A stretch of 64,000 bases of DNA from Paracraurococcus sp042666655 (GTDB lineage Bacteria; Pseudomonadota; Alphaproteobacteria; Acetobacterales; Acetobacteraceae). Location: the NCBI RefSeq assembly GCF_042666655.1, contig NZ_JBHTDE010000014.1:25777-89776 (forward strand), read 5' to 3'. The notes beneath the pieces are model-generated. The model worked only from the letters and a program-made list of their open reading frames with translations. It did not search any database and was not told the origin of the DNA. Below are positions 1 to 10,054 of the stretch, one piece after another. The stretch's first letter is position 1. Each line of letters opens with the position of its first letter. Position numbers and translations under genes: made by a program.

Positions 1-2174
<2,174 letters not shown>

Positions 2175-2250
2175 GCGAGGGGGCCCGGAAAGCGCGCCCG
2201 AAGACGGGGCGAATGGCGAAGGGGAAGCGGCGCGGCGGGGCGCCGCGGGG

Positions 2251-2952
2251 TCACGCCGCGGCCAGCGCCGCCGCCAGGCTCTCGAACAGCGGCAGCCCGT
2301 CGGTGCCGTCGATCTCCGGGTCCACCTGGTTCTCCGGATGCGGCATCAGGCCGAGCACCCGCAGGTTGGGCGAGAGGATCCCAGCGATGTTCCGGGCGCT
2401 GCCGTTGCGATTGGCGGCCGCGGTCACCTCGCCCGACGGCGTCGCGTAGCGCAGCGCCACCAGCCCCTCGCCCTCCAGGCGATCGAGCGTCGACGCGTCG
2501 GCGAAGTAGTTGCCGTCGCCATGCGCCATGGTCGAGCGGAAGACCTGGCCGCGCCGGAAGCGGTTGGTATAGGGCGTGTCGGCGCGTTCCACCCGCATGT
2601 GGCAGTCCATCGACAGGAAGCGCAGCGTGGCGTTGCGCAGCAGCGCGCCCGGCAGCAGCCCGGCCTCGGCCAGCATCTGGAAGCCGTTGCAGACCCCCAG
2701 CACATGCCCGCCCTTCCCGGCGAAGTCCTGGATGGCCCGCATGATCGGGCTCTGCGCCGCCATGGCGCCGCAGCGGAGGTAGTCGCCGTAGGAGAAGCCG
2801 CCCGGCAGCACCACCAGGTCGGTGCCCGCCGGCAACGCGGTGTCGCGGTGCCAGAGCATCGCCGGCCTGCGGCCGGTCACCCGCTGCAGGGCGAGCGCCA
2901 TGTCCCGCTCGCGGTTGGTGCCGGGAAAAAGGACGATTCCTGCGCGCATCAC
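2251..2952 (-). CDS. purQ: Phosphoribosylformylglycinamidine synthase I (glutaminase subunit)
   Basis: This is the glutamine amidotransferase subunit that supplies ammonia to PurL. The 233-residue protein has the class I amidotransferase triad: the nucleophile Cys88 in GVCNGFQ, and His205 and Glu207 in MPHPEN. The N-terminal VLFPGTNRERD and the oxyanion region LPGGFSYGDYLRCG are typical of PurQ. Two ATG codons open the gene; either could serve, and MRAGIVLFPG is the family-like start. It lies four bases after a small membrane-protein gene and 76 bases before purL, in the order purS, small ORF, purQ, purL. Length is normal for the family. Confidence 0.96.
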   Translation of the reverse strand: MMRAGIVLFPGTNRERDMALALQRVTGRRPAMLWHRDTALPAGTDLVVLPGGFSYGDYLRCGAMAAQSPIMRAIQDFAGKGGHVLGVCNGFQMLAEAGLLPGALLRNATLRFLSMDCHMRVERADTPYTNRFRRGQVFRSTMAHGDGNYFADASTLDRLEGEGLVALRYATPSGEVTAAANRNGSARNIAGILSPNLRVLGLMPHPENQVDPEIDGTDGLPLFESLAAALAAA

Positions 2953-2956
2953 ACCA

Positions 2957-3190
2957 TCACCCCTGCAATACCCGCAGCCAGTGCAGGCCGCCGAGCACCA
3001 GCATCGTCACCAAGGTCGCCAAGGTCGCCGCCGTCATCCAGCGGTTCAGCTTGTGCTTCTGCTGGTCCAGCCAGCCGGCGCGCCGCTTCGGCACCGCCTT
3101 CACCGCCGCCAGCCGGTCCTCCCGCCAGCGCAGTCCGAAGGCGATCAGCACCGTCAGCACCAGCAGGACGAGGAGGGAGAGCTTGACCAT
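2957..3190 (-). CDS. Small two-helix membrane protein between purS and purQ
   Basis: I do not recognise a named family. The 77-residue product has a hydrophobic segment at residues 4-20 (LSLLVLLVLTVLIAFGL) and a second at about 53-70 (TAATLATLVTMLVLGG), separated by a basic loop with WLDQQKHKLNRW. It is therefore probably an inner-membrane hairpin. It lies four bases from purS on one side and four from purQ on the other, so it must be translated from the purine mRNA. The tight spacing and clean frame argue for a real gene. Whether it has anything to do with purine synthesis is not shown by the sequence. Confidence 0.8.
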   Translation of the reverse strand: MVKLSLLVLLVLTVLIAFGLRWREDRLAAVKAVPKRRAGWLDQQKHKLNRWMTAATLATLVTMLVLGGLHWLRVLQG

Positions 3191-3194
3191 GCGG

Positions 3195-3434
3195 TCAGGC
3201 GATCTCGACGCGGAAGCTCTCGATCACCGTATTGGCCAGCAGCTTGGCGGCCATCGCCTCGGCCGCCTGCTTGGCCGCGGCGGCGTCGGTTTCGGCGAGC
3301 TCCAGCTCGATCACCTTGCCCGCCCGCACCTCGCCGACGCCCTCGAAGCCGAGCCCGGCCAGCGCATGCCCGATCGCCTTGCCCTGCGGGTCGAGCACGC
3401 CCGCCTTCGGCATCACCGTCACCAGTACCTTCAT
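3195..3434 (-). CDS. purS: Phosphoribosylformylglycinamidine synthase subunit PurS
   Basis: PurS is the small dimeric subunit that docks PurQ onto PurL and helps pass ammonia between them. The 79-residue protein starts MKVLVTVMPKAGVLDPQGKA, which is the classic PurS opening, and continues with GLGFEGVGEVRAGKVIELEL, matching the beta-alpha-beta fold of the family. Its ATG overlaps the stop of the preceding membrane-protein gene by four bases (ATGA), showing translational coupling. Length is normal. The presence of purS confirms that the short PurL plus PurQ plus PurS form of the enzyme is used here. Confidence 0.95.
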   Translation of the reverse strand: MKVLVTVMPKAGVLDPQGKAIGHALAGLGFEGVGEVRAGKVIELELAETDAAAAKQAAEAMAAKLLANTVIESFRVEIA

Positions 3435-3616
3435 GTCACGTCACCGCCCAGCAGACGCCGCCCGTAGCGGCCATACAGGTAGCAGCCATAGCTGCCGATC
3501 ACCGCGAAGATCAGCGGCCAGATCGTCGCCGGGAAGAGCCCCAGCAGGGACAACAGGGCGTAGAAGCCGATGACGGCACAGAGCACCACCACCGCTTCGA
3601 GGAAACGCGCCAGCAT
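3431..3616 (-). CDS. Small membrane protein between purC and purS
   Basis: Unrecognised 61-residue protein. Nearly the whole N-terminal two thirds is hydrophobic (LEAVVVLCAVIGFYALLSLL, then PATIWPLIFAVIGSYGCYLY), giving two probable membrane helices, followed by a basic tail GRYGRRLLGGDVT. It begins nine bases after purC ends and overlaps purS by four bases. It resembles the other small membrane gene downstream of purS in size and setting, but I see no clear sequence similarity between them. The ATGA coupling to purS makes translation very likely; its role is unknown. Confidence 0.78.
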   Translation of the reverse strand: MLARFLEAVVVLCAVIGFYALLSLLGLFPATIWPLIFAVIGSYGCYLYGRYGRRLLGGDVT

Positions 3617-3625
3617 CGCCGCCCC

Positions 3626-4390
3626 CTATTGCATCATCTCGGGACCCTTGAGGTCCCGGACCCCGGCTTCCGGCAGGATGCCGAGCCGGCGGGCGACTTC
3701 CTGGTAGCCTTCCTCGACCTTGCCGAGGTCGCGGCGGAAGCGGTCCTTGTCCATCTTCTCGCCGGTCTTGCTGTCCCAGAGCCGGCAATTGTCCGGGCTG
3801 ACCTCGTCGGCCAGGACGATCCGCATCTCCTCGTTCTCATAGAGGCGCCCGAATTCGATCTTGAAATCGACCAGGGAGATGCCGACGCCGAGGAAGAGGC
3901 CGGTGAGGAAATCGTTGATCCGCAGGGTCAGCGCGACGACGTCGTCGAGGTCCTGCGTCGCGGCCCAGCCGAAGGCGGTGATGTGCTCCTCGCACACCAT
4001 CGGGTTCTTCAGCGCCGCGTTCTTGTAGTAGTACTCGATGATCGAGCGCGGCAGCCTGGTGCCCTCGGCGATGCCGAGCCGGGTCGAGAGGCTGCCGGCG
4101 GCGACGTTGCGCACCACGACCTCGAGCGGGATGATCTCCACCTCGCGGATCAGCTGTTCCCGCATGTTCAGCCGGCGGATGAAGTGGGTCGGCACGCCGA
4201 TATCCATCAGCCGCATCATCAGGTACTCGCTGATGCGGTTGTTGAGCACGCCCTTGCCGGTGATGGTGCCCTTCTTCTCGGAATTGAACGCCGTGGCGTC
4301 GTCCTTGAAGTACTGCACCAGGGTGCCCGGCTCCGGCCCCTCGAACAGGATCTTGGCCTTGCCCTCGTAGAGCTGCCGGCGTCGCGCCAT
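3626..4390 (-). CDS. purC: Phosphoribosylaminoimidazole-succinocarboxamide (SAICAR) synthase
   Basis: PurC joins CAIR and aspartate with ATP to give SAICAR in purine synthesis. The chosen start gives 254 residues, the usual length, opening MARRRQLYEGKAKILFEG, where YEGKAKILFE is the PurC nucleotide-binding opening. Other family marks are IIPLEVVVRNVAAGSL near residue 85 and LVDFKIEFGR near residue 171, followed by DEVSPDNCRLWD. Upstream in-frame codons encode an alanine/arginine-rich stretch antisense to the next genes and are not part of PurC. It heads the tight block purC, small ORF, purS, small ORF, purQ, purL. A 131-base gap separates it from the secreted protein gene upstream. Confidence 0.96.
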   Translation of the reverse strand: MARRRQLYEGKAKILFEGPEPGTLVQYFKDDATAFNSEKKGTITGKGVLNNRISEYLMMRLMDIGVPTHFIRRLNMREQLIREVEIIPLEVVVRNVAAGSLSTRLGIAEGTRLPRSIIEYYYKNAALKNPMVCEEHITAFGWAATQDLDDVVALTLRINDFLTGLFLGVGISLVDFKIEFGRLYENEEMRIVLADEVSPDNCRLWDSKTGEKMDKDRFRRDLGKVEEGYQEVARRLGILPEAGVRDLKGPEMMQ

Positions 4391-4521
4391 GGTCTGATCG
4401 GTCCTTCCTGCTGCCGCGCGGCTCGGGCCCGGCGCCTGGCGCCCCGGCGGGCCGGGCGCGCCGGCAGCGTCCCTATAGCAAGCGGGACGCCCTACCGCCA
4501 CGGGTGGGGGAGCGCGCCGCC

Positions 4522-5088
4522 TTATCGCGCCAGGGCGCCCGGCAGCAGGCTGGCGATCAGCCCGGTCGCCGTGGCGTAAAGCACTAGGTCGGGCCCTGCC
4601 GCCGCATAGCGGTAGCCGGGAAAATAGGGCAGCAGCACCGCCAGCCCGGGCGGCAGCGGCTGGTGTGGCACGCCGGGCGGCAGCGGCCTGCCCACCGCCA
4701 GCGTCAGCGCGGCGCCGGGCGGGCGCCAGTCCGGATTGGCCGCCAACCAGGTGCGGACCAGGTCCCGGTCCAGCGGACGCAAGGCAGGGCTGTCGTCGCC
4801 GGCCCGGATGGCTGGGCGCCGGGGCTGCGGCCCGGCCTCCGCGCTGCCTTCCGTCGTGCCGGCCGGGGCCGGCCTGGCCCGTGTGGAGGCCGGGCGGGCC
4901 GGCTTGGGCCCAGGCTTCGCCGGCATGGCGCGAGGCTTCGGGCCCGGCGGTTTGCCGGGCGTCCGACCGGGCGCCGTCTTGGCGGGCAGCTTCGGCTGGG
5001 TTGGCGGCTCGGGGGGCGGTGCAGCCGATGCCGTTCCCGGCACCAGCAGTCCCGCCAGGACCAGCAGGGCCTGCCGTCGCGTGCTCAT
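4522..5088 (-). CDS. Secreted proline/lysine-rich protein of unknown function
   Basis: A 188-residue protein with an export signal (MSTRRQALLVLAGLLVPGTASA; the twin arginines could mean Tat export). A low-complexity Pro/Lys/Ala segment at about 24-85 probably forms an extended, positively charged linker. The C-terminal part, about 105-188, looks folded and ends with YFPGYRYAAAGPDLVLYATATGLIASLL. That ending resembles RcnB/DUF1236-type periplasmic domains, where a YxYxxxGxDLVLV-like stretch precedes a TGxI turn; this comparison is by eye. Its ATG overlaps the stop of the NRDE gene by four bases, so the two are co-translated. Function unknown. Confidence 0.72.
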   Translation of the reverse strand: MSTRRQALLVLAGLLVPGTASAAPPPEPPTQPKLPAKTAPGRTPGKPPGPKPRAMPAKPGPKPARPASTRARPAPAGTTEGSAEAGPQPRRPAIRAGDDSPALRPLDRDLVRTWLAANPDWRPPGAALTLAVGRPLPPGVPHQPLPPGLAVLLPYFPGYRYAAAGPDLVLYATATGLIASLLPGALAR

Positions 5089-5831
5089 GCCGGCGATGCT
5101 CCGGTCCCGACCGGGCGGAATTCCGCCGCGCCGGCCGCACCCGCGGCGAAGCGCCAGCCCAGGGCGCCGTCGGCGGCGATCGCCAGCAGGCTTGCGCAGA
5201 CCGTGCCGAACCCATCGGTCGGCGGCACCCGCAAGGCGTCGGCGCGGCTTTCGGCGATGCTGTCGTCGGCCAGCAGTGCCTCCCAGCTGCGCCAGTCCGC
5301 GGTGCCGGGGTCCGGCACCGGCGCGGCGCGGAAGCGCGGCAAGTGCCGGGCGGTGCGGGGGCTGGCGAGGTCGTTCGGGTCATGCGCGGTGATCATCGAC
5401 AGGCCGGGCGGCAGCGGCAGCACCTGCGGCCGGCCATGGCCCTCGGCGCGCAGGAAGATCCCGCCATGACGGTCGGCGACGGCCATGTTGAAGGATCGCC
5501 ATTCAACCGCGGGCAAGGCGGCGATGGCCGCAGCGGCGGCGGCGGCGGTGGTTTCGCGCAGCGCCAGCAGAGGGAGCTCGCCGCGGCTCCGCTTGCCCGG
5601 CGCCGGGCCGAGGCTGCCCGGCCGGTTCAGCACCGCGGCCACGACGCCGGCCCGGTTGACCGCCATCCAGGTGCCGCCGCTGAGCCGGTCGCGCCCGCCG
5701 GTGACCTCGGGGAAGTCCGGCCACCAGCGGCCAGGCGGGTCCCAGGTGCGGTCGAGCATCTCGTCGCGGTTGGCGGCGACCAGGACCGGCCAGGCATGGC
5801 CCGGCCGGTGCAGCAGGATAACGGTGCACAT
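5085..5831 (-). CDS. NRDE (TANGO2-like) family protein
   Basis: The protein begins MCTVILLHRPG, with Cys2 positioned as in Ntn-hydrolase-like NRDE proteins, and carries the eponymous ANRDE motif at about residues 20-24, then RWWPDFPEVTGGRD, GGTWMAVNRAGVVAAVLNRPG and SRGELPLLAL, the usual order for this family. Bacterial members and the eukaryotic homologue TANGO2 have no settled reaction; links to haem or lipid handling exist in the eukaryotic literature. Its 248 residues are typical. It is followed with a four-base overlap by a secreted protein gene and lies among purine genes without an obvious functional link. Confidence 0.85.
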   Translation of the reverse strand: MCTVILLHRPGHAWPVLVAANRDEMLDRTWDPPGRWWPDFPEVTGGRDRLSGGTWMAVNRAGVVAAVLNRPGSLGPAPGKRSRGELPLLALRETTAAAAAAAIAALPAVEWRSFNMAVADRHGGIFLRAEGHGRPQVLPLPPGLSMITAHDPNDLASPRTARHLPRFRAAPVPDPGTADWRSWEALLADDSIAESRADALRVPPTDGFGTVCASLLAIAADGALGWRFAAGAAGAAEFRPVGTGASPA

Positions 5832-5865
5832 CAGCAGGGGGCCTCAGCGGGGGCCCCGGCCGCGG

Positions 5866-6156
5866 TCAGCGGTAATAGTAGGGAGGCGGCGGCGGCGCGT
5901 AGTAGCGCGGCGGTGGCGGCGGGAAATAACCTGGCGGCCGGCCGTAATGGCCCGGGGGCGGGCCGTAATAGGCGGGCGGCGGCGGCCGGTAGTACACCGG
6001 CGGCGGGGGCGGCGGCCGCCAGTAGCGTGGCGGCGGCGGGCGGTAGAAACCCGGCCCCGGCCCGTACCAATGGCCATGCGCCTCGGCCGGCATGGCCCAG
6101 GCCAGGGCGCCGAGCCCGGCCGCGGCGGCGAGGAACAGCATCTTCAGGCGGCGCAT
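5866..6156 (-). CDS. Secreted Pro/Tyr-rich low-complexity protein
   Basis: The start at 6156 is chosen because GGAGG lies eight bases upstream; an earlier in-frame ATG at 6198 has no such site. The 96-residue product has a signal peptide (RRLKMLFLAAAAGLGALAWA, cleaved near AEA-HG). The mature part is made almost wholly of Pro, Tyr, Gly and Arg in repeats such as RPPPPRYW, RPPPPAYYGPPPG and PPPPYYYR. Such PY-rich secreted proteins occur in many alphaproteobacteria and are thought to be surface or periplasmic, but no function is assigned. It lies 87 bases downstream of purB on the same strand. Confidence 0.7.
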   Translation of the reverse strand: MRRLKMLFLAAAAGLGALAWAMPAEAHGHWYGPGPGFYRPPPPRYWRPPPPPPVYYRPPPPAYYGPPPGHYGRPPGYFPPPPPRYYAPPPPPYYYR

Positions 6157-6243
6157 CGCACCAGACCTCCTTGTCGATGCCCGATATAGGCATGGCATGG
6201 GGCGGAAACGCGGCGGCGGGACGGCCCGCCCTGGGCAGCCGCA

Positions 6244-7581
6244 TCACGCCGCTGCGAAGACCCGGGCGAAGATCGTGTCGACATGGCGGAAGTCGCGCTG
6301 CGGGTCCATCGCCTTGGCCAGCGCCGCGGCGTCGAGCACCCCCGCCACCTCCGGGTTGGCCAGCAGGTTCTCCGCGAAGCTGCGGGCATCGTCCTTGCCC
6401 AGCTTCGTCCAGGTCGCCATCGCCGCCTGCTGCACCGCCGCATAACTCGCCTCGCGGCTCAGCCCGGCCTGGGTCAGCGCCAGCAGCACCTTCTGGCTGT
6501 GCACCACGCCGCCGAGGCTCTCCAGGTTCTCGGCCATGCGCTCGGGGTAGACGGTCAGCTTCTCCATCATCCCGGTCAGGCGCGACAGCGCGAAGTCGAG
6601 CCCGATGCAGGCATCCGGGGCGATCACCCGCTCGACGCTGGAATGGCTGATGTCGCGCTCGTGCCAGAGGGTGACGTTCTCCAGCGCCGGGACGACATGG
6701 CTGCGCACCAGCCGGGCCAGGCCGGTCAGGTTCTCCGACAGCACCGGGTTGCGCTTGTGCGGCATGGCCGAGGAGCCCTTCTGGCCGGCGTGGAAATACT
6801 CCTCAGCCTCGCGCACCTCGGACCGCTGCAGGTGCCGCACCTCGGTCGCCAGCCGCTCGATCCCGGCGGCGACCACCGCGAGTGCCGCGAAGAAGGCGGC
6901 ATGGCGGTCGCGCGGAATGACCTGGGTGGAGACCGGCTCGACCGCGAGCCCGAGCCTGGCCGCGACGAATTCCTCCACCCGCGGGTCGACGCTCGCGAAG
7001 GTGCCGACCGGGCCGCTGAGGGCGCAGGTGGCGATCTCGGCCCGGGCAGCGACCAGGCGGGCGCGGTTGCGGGCGAATTCGGCGTAGTGGCCGGCCAGCT
7101 TCAGGCCGAAGGTGGTCGGCTCGGCATGGATGCCGTGGCTGCGGCCGATGGTGGGCGTGTACTTGTGTTCCTCGGCGCGGCCCTTCAGGGCGGCCAGCAG
7201 CGCATCGACATCGGCGATCAGCAGGTCGGCGGCGCGGGTCAGCTGCACCGCGAAGCTGGTATCGAGCACGTCGGAACTGGTCAGCCCCTGGTGCATGAAG
7301 CGGGCCTCGGGGCCGATGCCTTCCTGCATCCAGGTCAGGAAGGCGATGACGTCGTGCCGGGTGACCCGCTCGATCGCGTCGATCGCCTCGACCTCGGCGG
7401 CGCCGATGGAGGCCGCGCGCGGGGTGCCCTTCTCCCGGATCACCCTGGCTGCCTCGGCCGGGATGGCGCCGGATTCGGCCATTGCCTCGGCGGCCAGGGC
7501 CTCGATCTCGAACCAGATCCGGAAGCGTTCCTCGGGGGACCAGATCGCGGCCATCTGCGGGCGGGTGTAGCGGGGGACCAT
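6244..7581 (-). CDS. purB: Adenylosuccinate lyase
   Basis: PurB removes fumarate from both SAICAR and adenylosuccinate, serving two steps of AMP synthesis. The start at 7581 gives MVPRYTRPQMAAIWSPEERF, the normal opening; an in-frame codon nine residues earlier is less likely. The protein (445 residues) carries the fumarase/aspartase signature GSSAMPHKRNPVLSEN at about residue 260 and the upstream SVDPRVEEF and TSSDVLDTS stretches seen in class B lyases. It is the first purine gene on this strand; three unrelated genes separate it from purC. Identification is secure. Confidence 0.96.
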   Translation of the reverse strand: MVPRYTRPQMAAIWSPEERFRIWFEIEALAAEAMAESGAIPAEAARVIREKGTPRAASIGAAEVEAIDAIERVTRHDVIAFLTWMQEGIGPEARFMHQGLTSSDVLDTSFAVQLTRAADLLIADVDALLAALKGRAEEHKYTPTIGRSHGIHAEPTTFGLKLAGHYAEFARNRARLVAARAEIATCALSGPVGTFASVDPRVEEFVAARLGLAVEPVSTQVIPRDRHAAFFAALAVVAAGIERLATEVRHLQRSEVREAEEYFHAGQKGSSAMPHKRNPVLSENLTGLARLVRSHVVPALENVTLWHERDISHSSVERVIAPDACIGLDFALSRLTGMMEKLTVYPERMAENLESLGGVVHSQKVLLALTQAGLSREASYAAVQQAAMATWTKLGKDDARSFAENLLANPEVAGVLDAAALAKAMDPQRDFRHVDTIFARVFAAA

Positions 7582-7717
7582 CCGGGCCTCGGGCGTTCGG
7601 GCGGCCACGCTGCGGCGCGCGGCGGCGATGTGTCGGGCAGCCGCGCGGTTTGAACCACCGGCCCGATCCTTGGCAAGAGGCGCCGGCGAGGGCAGGGCGG
7701 ACTCCGGCTGCGGGGTT

Positions 7718-7730
7718 GCAAATAGATTGC
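7718..7730. promoter_or_regulatory. Palindromic AT-rich site upstream of terC-like gene
   Basis: GCAAATAGATTGC has perfect GCAA/TTGC arms in an AT-rich island that stands out from the GC-rich flanks, 63 bases before the first TerC-family start. The layout resembles operators of Fur-superfamily regulators such as Mur, which control manganese genes in alphaproteobacteria. The link is inference, because only four-base arms are present. A -10-like TATTAT follows at 7732-7737. Confidence 0.3.
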
Positions 7731-7792
7731 CTATTATTTATGTGCGGGGCATCATCCAACCCCGGTTAGCCGGTGCAGGAATTCCACCCGAT

Positions 7793-8614
7793 ATGCCCGA
7801 CTGGCTCTTGCCGCTCACCCAGGTTCTGTTCATCGACCTCGTCCTTGCCGGCGACAACGCCATCGTGGTCGGCATGGCTGCGGCTGGCCTGCCGGCCGAC
7901 CAGCGCCGCAAGGCGATCTTCTGGGGCATCATCGCCGCCACCATCATGCGCATCGGCTTCGCCGCGGTGACCGCCCAATTGCTGGCGATCGTAGGCATCA
8001 CCCTGGCCGGCGGCGTGCTGCTGCTGTGGGTCTGCTGGAAGATGTACCGGGAACTGCGCGACGGTGGCCATGGCAACGAATCGGAGGCTGAACTTGCCGC
8101 CGCCCAGGCCACGGCGCCGCGCAAGACCCTGCCGCAGGCCATCACCCAGATCCTGGTGGCCGACATCTCGATGAGCCTGGATAACGTCCTGGCCGTCGCC
8201 GGCGCGGCCAAGGACCATACCTGGGTGCTGGTGGCGGGGCTGGCGATCTCCGTGGTGCTGATGGGCGTGGCGGCGACGCTGATCGCCAACCTGCTCAACA
8301 AGCATCGCTGGATCGCCTGGGTCGGCCTGCTGGTCATTCTCTATGTCGCCGCCGACATGGTCTGGCAGGGGACACACCAGGTCGCCGACAAGGTGCCGGG
8401 CGCCTATGCCTACCTGATGCTGCCGCTGGGCTACCTGGCGCTGCCGCAGGTGTTCCCGGCCTGGATCTGGGCCGCGGCGACGCTCGGCCAGGTGGTGGTG
8501 ATCGCGGCGTTGGCGGCGTTGACCGTCGGTGCTGTCCGCCGCCTTAGCGGCACCGAAACCCACGCCCCGCCGCAGCAGCAGGAGGTGGAGCCCCGGCTGA
8601 AGCCCGCCGAGTAG
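7793..8614 (+). CDS. TerC/YjbE-family integral membrane metal exporter
   Basis: A 273-residue polytopic membrane protein. Both halves carry the TerC hallmark acidic motifs in membrane helices: FIDLVLAGDNAIVVGMAA near residue 13 and VADISMSLDNVLAVAGAA near residue 123, which form the proposed metal site (Asp/Asn pairs). About seven helices can be traced. Family members (TerC, Alx/MntX, YjbE, YkoY) export or sense manganese. The ATG at 7793 is preceded by AGGA; longer readings run into GC-rich non-family sequence. The C-terminal tail is polar (THAPPQQQEVEPRL). A second paralogue follows 138 bases later. Confidence 0.88.
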   Translation: MPDWLLPLTQVLFIDLVLAGDNAIVVGMAAAGLPADQRRKAIFWGIIAATIMRIGFAAVTAQLLAIVGITLAGGVLLLWVCWKMYRELRDGGHGNESEAELAAAQATAPRKTLPQAITQILVADISMSLDNVLAVAGAAKDHTWVLVAGLAISVVLMGVAATLIANLLNKHRWIAWVGLLVILYVAADMVWQGTHQVADKVPGAYAYLMLPLGYLALPQVFPAWIWAAATLGQVVVIAALAALTVGAVRRLSGTETHAPPQQQEVEPRLKPAE

Positions 8615-8656
8615 CCTTCCCAAGCGCACCGGGCGACGACACGCAGGGTGGGTGCC

Positions 8657-8677
8657 CGGCGGCTTCACAGGCCGCCG
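8657..8677 (+). terminator. GC hairpin between the two terC-like genes
   Basis: CGGCGGC and GCCGCCG form a perfect seven-base-pair stem with the loop TTCACAG, in the gap between the two TerC-family genes. There is no strong T run, so it may be an attenuating or Rho-assisted terminator rather than a full intrinsic one. Confidence 0.35.
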
Positions 8678-8752
8678 CGCCTCCCTTAGCTTGCCGGCCG
8701 CCGGGATTCCGGCCATTTCGCGCAACTTTCTTCCGGCCGGAGACGCTACCGT

Positions 8753-9445
8753 ATGGACATGACCTCGATGTTGGCCGAGTGGGATTGGCTCACGCTGACC
8801 CAGATCCTCGGCGTGAACATCATTCTCTCCGGCGACAATGCGGTGCTCATCGCCCTCGCCGCCGCCGGCCTGCCGGCCAACCAGCGGCCGAAGGCGATCA
8901 TGTTCGGCATGGTGCTGGCCGTGGTCCTGCGCATCGTGCTCAGCATCGCCGCGGTGCAGTTGCTGGCGATCCCTGGCCTCATGCTGGTCGGCGGCCTGTT
9001 GCTGCTTTGGATCGGTTACGGCTTCTTCAAGGAACTGCGGGCCGAGGACAAGGAGGACGAGTCGGGAGACCACAGCCACCATGAGGTCAAGACGATGGCG
9101 ACGGCGCTGCGCCAGATCGTCATCGCCGATGTCTCGATGAGCCTCGACAACGTCCTGGCGGTAGCCGGCGCGGCGGCTGGCAACATGCCGATGCTGATCG
9201 TCGGCCTGATCATCTCGATCCTGCTGATGGGCGTGGCCGCGACGCTGATCTCCAAGCTGCTTGAGCGCTACCGCTGGATCGCCTATATCGGCGTCGCGCT
9301 GATCATCTATATCGGCCTGAAGATGGTCTGGGAGGACGGGCATCACCTGATGCAGCGTTTCGGCGGCGAGCACGCCGCGCTGCAGCAGCGCCCGGCCCTC
9401 GTAGCGGCTGTGCCGGCCACCGCCCTGGTGGGCCTGCCGGGCTGA
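8753..9445 (+). CDS. Second TerC/YjbE-family membrane metal exporter
   Basis: This 230-residue paralogue of the preceding gene has the same two signature motifs, NIILSGDNAVLIALAAAG near residue 22 and IADVSMSLDNVLAVAGAA near residue 123, and the shared GVAATLI block. The loop between halves differs: it is acidic and His-rich (EDKEDESGDHSHHEV), which could bind metal on the cytoplasmic side. GGAG precedes the ATG by about ten bases. The stop overlaps the ATG of the next lipoprotein gene by one base (TGATG), so those two are co-translated. It probably exports manganese or a similar divalent ion. Confidence 0.88.
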   Translation: MDMTSMLAEWDWLTLTQILGVNIILSGDNAVLIALAAAGLPANQRPKAIMFGMVLAVVLRIVLSIAAVQLLAIPGLMLVGGLLLLWIGYGFFKELRAEDKEDESGDHSHHEVKTMATALRQIVIADVSMSLDNVLAVAGAAAGNMPMLIVGLIISILLMGVAATLISKLLERYRWIAYIGVALIIYIGLKMVWEDGHHLMQRFGGEHAALQQRPALVAAVPATALVGLPG

Positions 9446-10020
9446 TGCGGCGCGGGGTGCTGCGCGCCGCCAGCCTTGCCGGCGCGCTCGCCCTGGCCGC
9501 CTGCGCGGCGCCCGAGACGGCGGCGACGGCGCCGGTCACTCCGGCCGACCTCGCGGCGCGGCTGCCCGCGAGCGCCGCCGGTTTCCAGCGCGGTGCGACC
9601 TTGCCGCTGCCACAGCGGGAACAAGGGCGGGAGGTCGCCTATGCCACCCGCGGCCGCGTCGCCGCGGGAGCCATCCTCGAGCTCTACCGCCTGGCCGAAG
9701 GACCGGTGCCGCCGGGCGCCGCATCGCCGGCCGCCGCCATGGCGCTGGCCGGCCTGCTTGATGAGGCGCTGCGCGCCCCAGGCCACCGCCAGCAGCGGGA
9801 AGTCGCCCGGCTGACATTGCCGCTGGCAACCGAGCCGCGCCTGGCCTGCGCCGAAACCAGCGGGCTGTATGGCCGGGAAAGGGTAGAGGGTCTGCTCTGC
9901 GCCGGCGGTGTCGGCGGCGGGCTGCTGCGGCTGCGGGTGACCATGCCGCAGCGCGAGCCGGCCCCGGCCGATCCGCGCGCCTTCGCCACGGCGATCCTGG
10001 CAGCCTTGCAGGCACCGTGA
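9445..10020 (+). CDS. Predicted lipoprotein of unknown function
   Basis: The 191-residue product has a lipoprotein signal peptide with lipobox LALAAC and acylated Cys20. The mature part (residues 28-191) contains LAARLPASAAGFQRG near 38, and later LACAETSGLYGRERVEGLLCAG, where two cysteines about 18 residues apart could form a disulfide. No named family is recognised. It is translationally coupled to the second TerC-like gene through a TGATG overlap. Such coupling suggests a shared envelope-related role, but that is inference. Confidence 0.78.
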   Translation: MRRGVLRAASLAGALALAACAAPETAATAPVTPADLAARLPASAAGFQRGATLPLPQREQGREVAYATRGRVAAGAILELYRLAEGPVPPGAASPAAAMALAGLLDEALRAPGHRQQREVARLTLPLATEPRLACAETSGLYGRERVEGLLCAGGVGGGLLRLRVTMPQREPAPADPRAFATAILAALQAP

Positions 10021-10054
10021 CATCAGCGCTGTGGCGCCCTACCTGCGGTGCGGC

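Noticed and set aside
7609..7792. A yybP-ykoY manganese riboswitch upstream of the TerC-like gene
   Set aside because: I looked for the conserved internal loop sequences of that class and did not find them.
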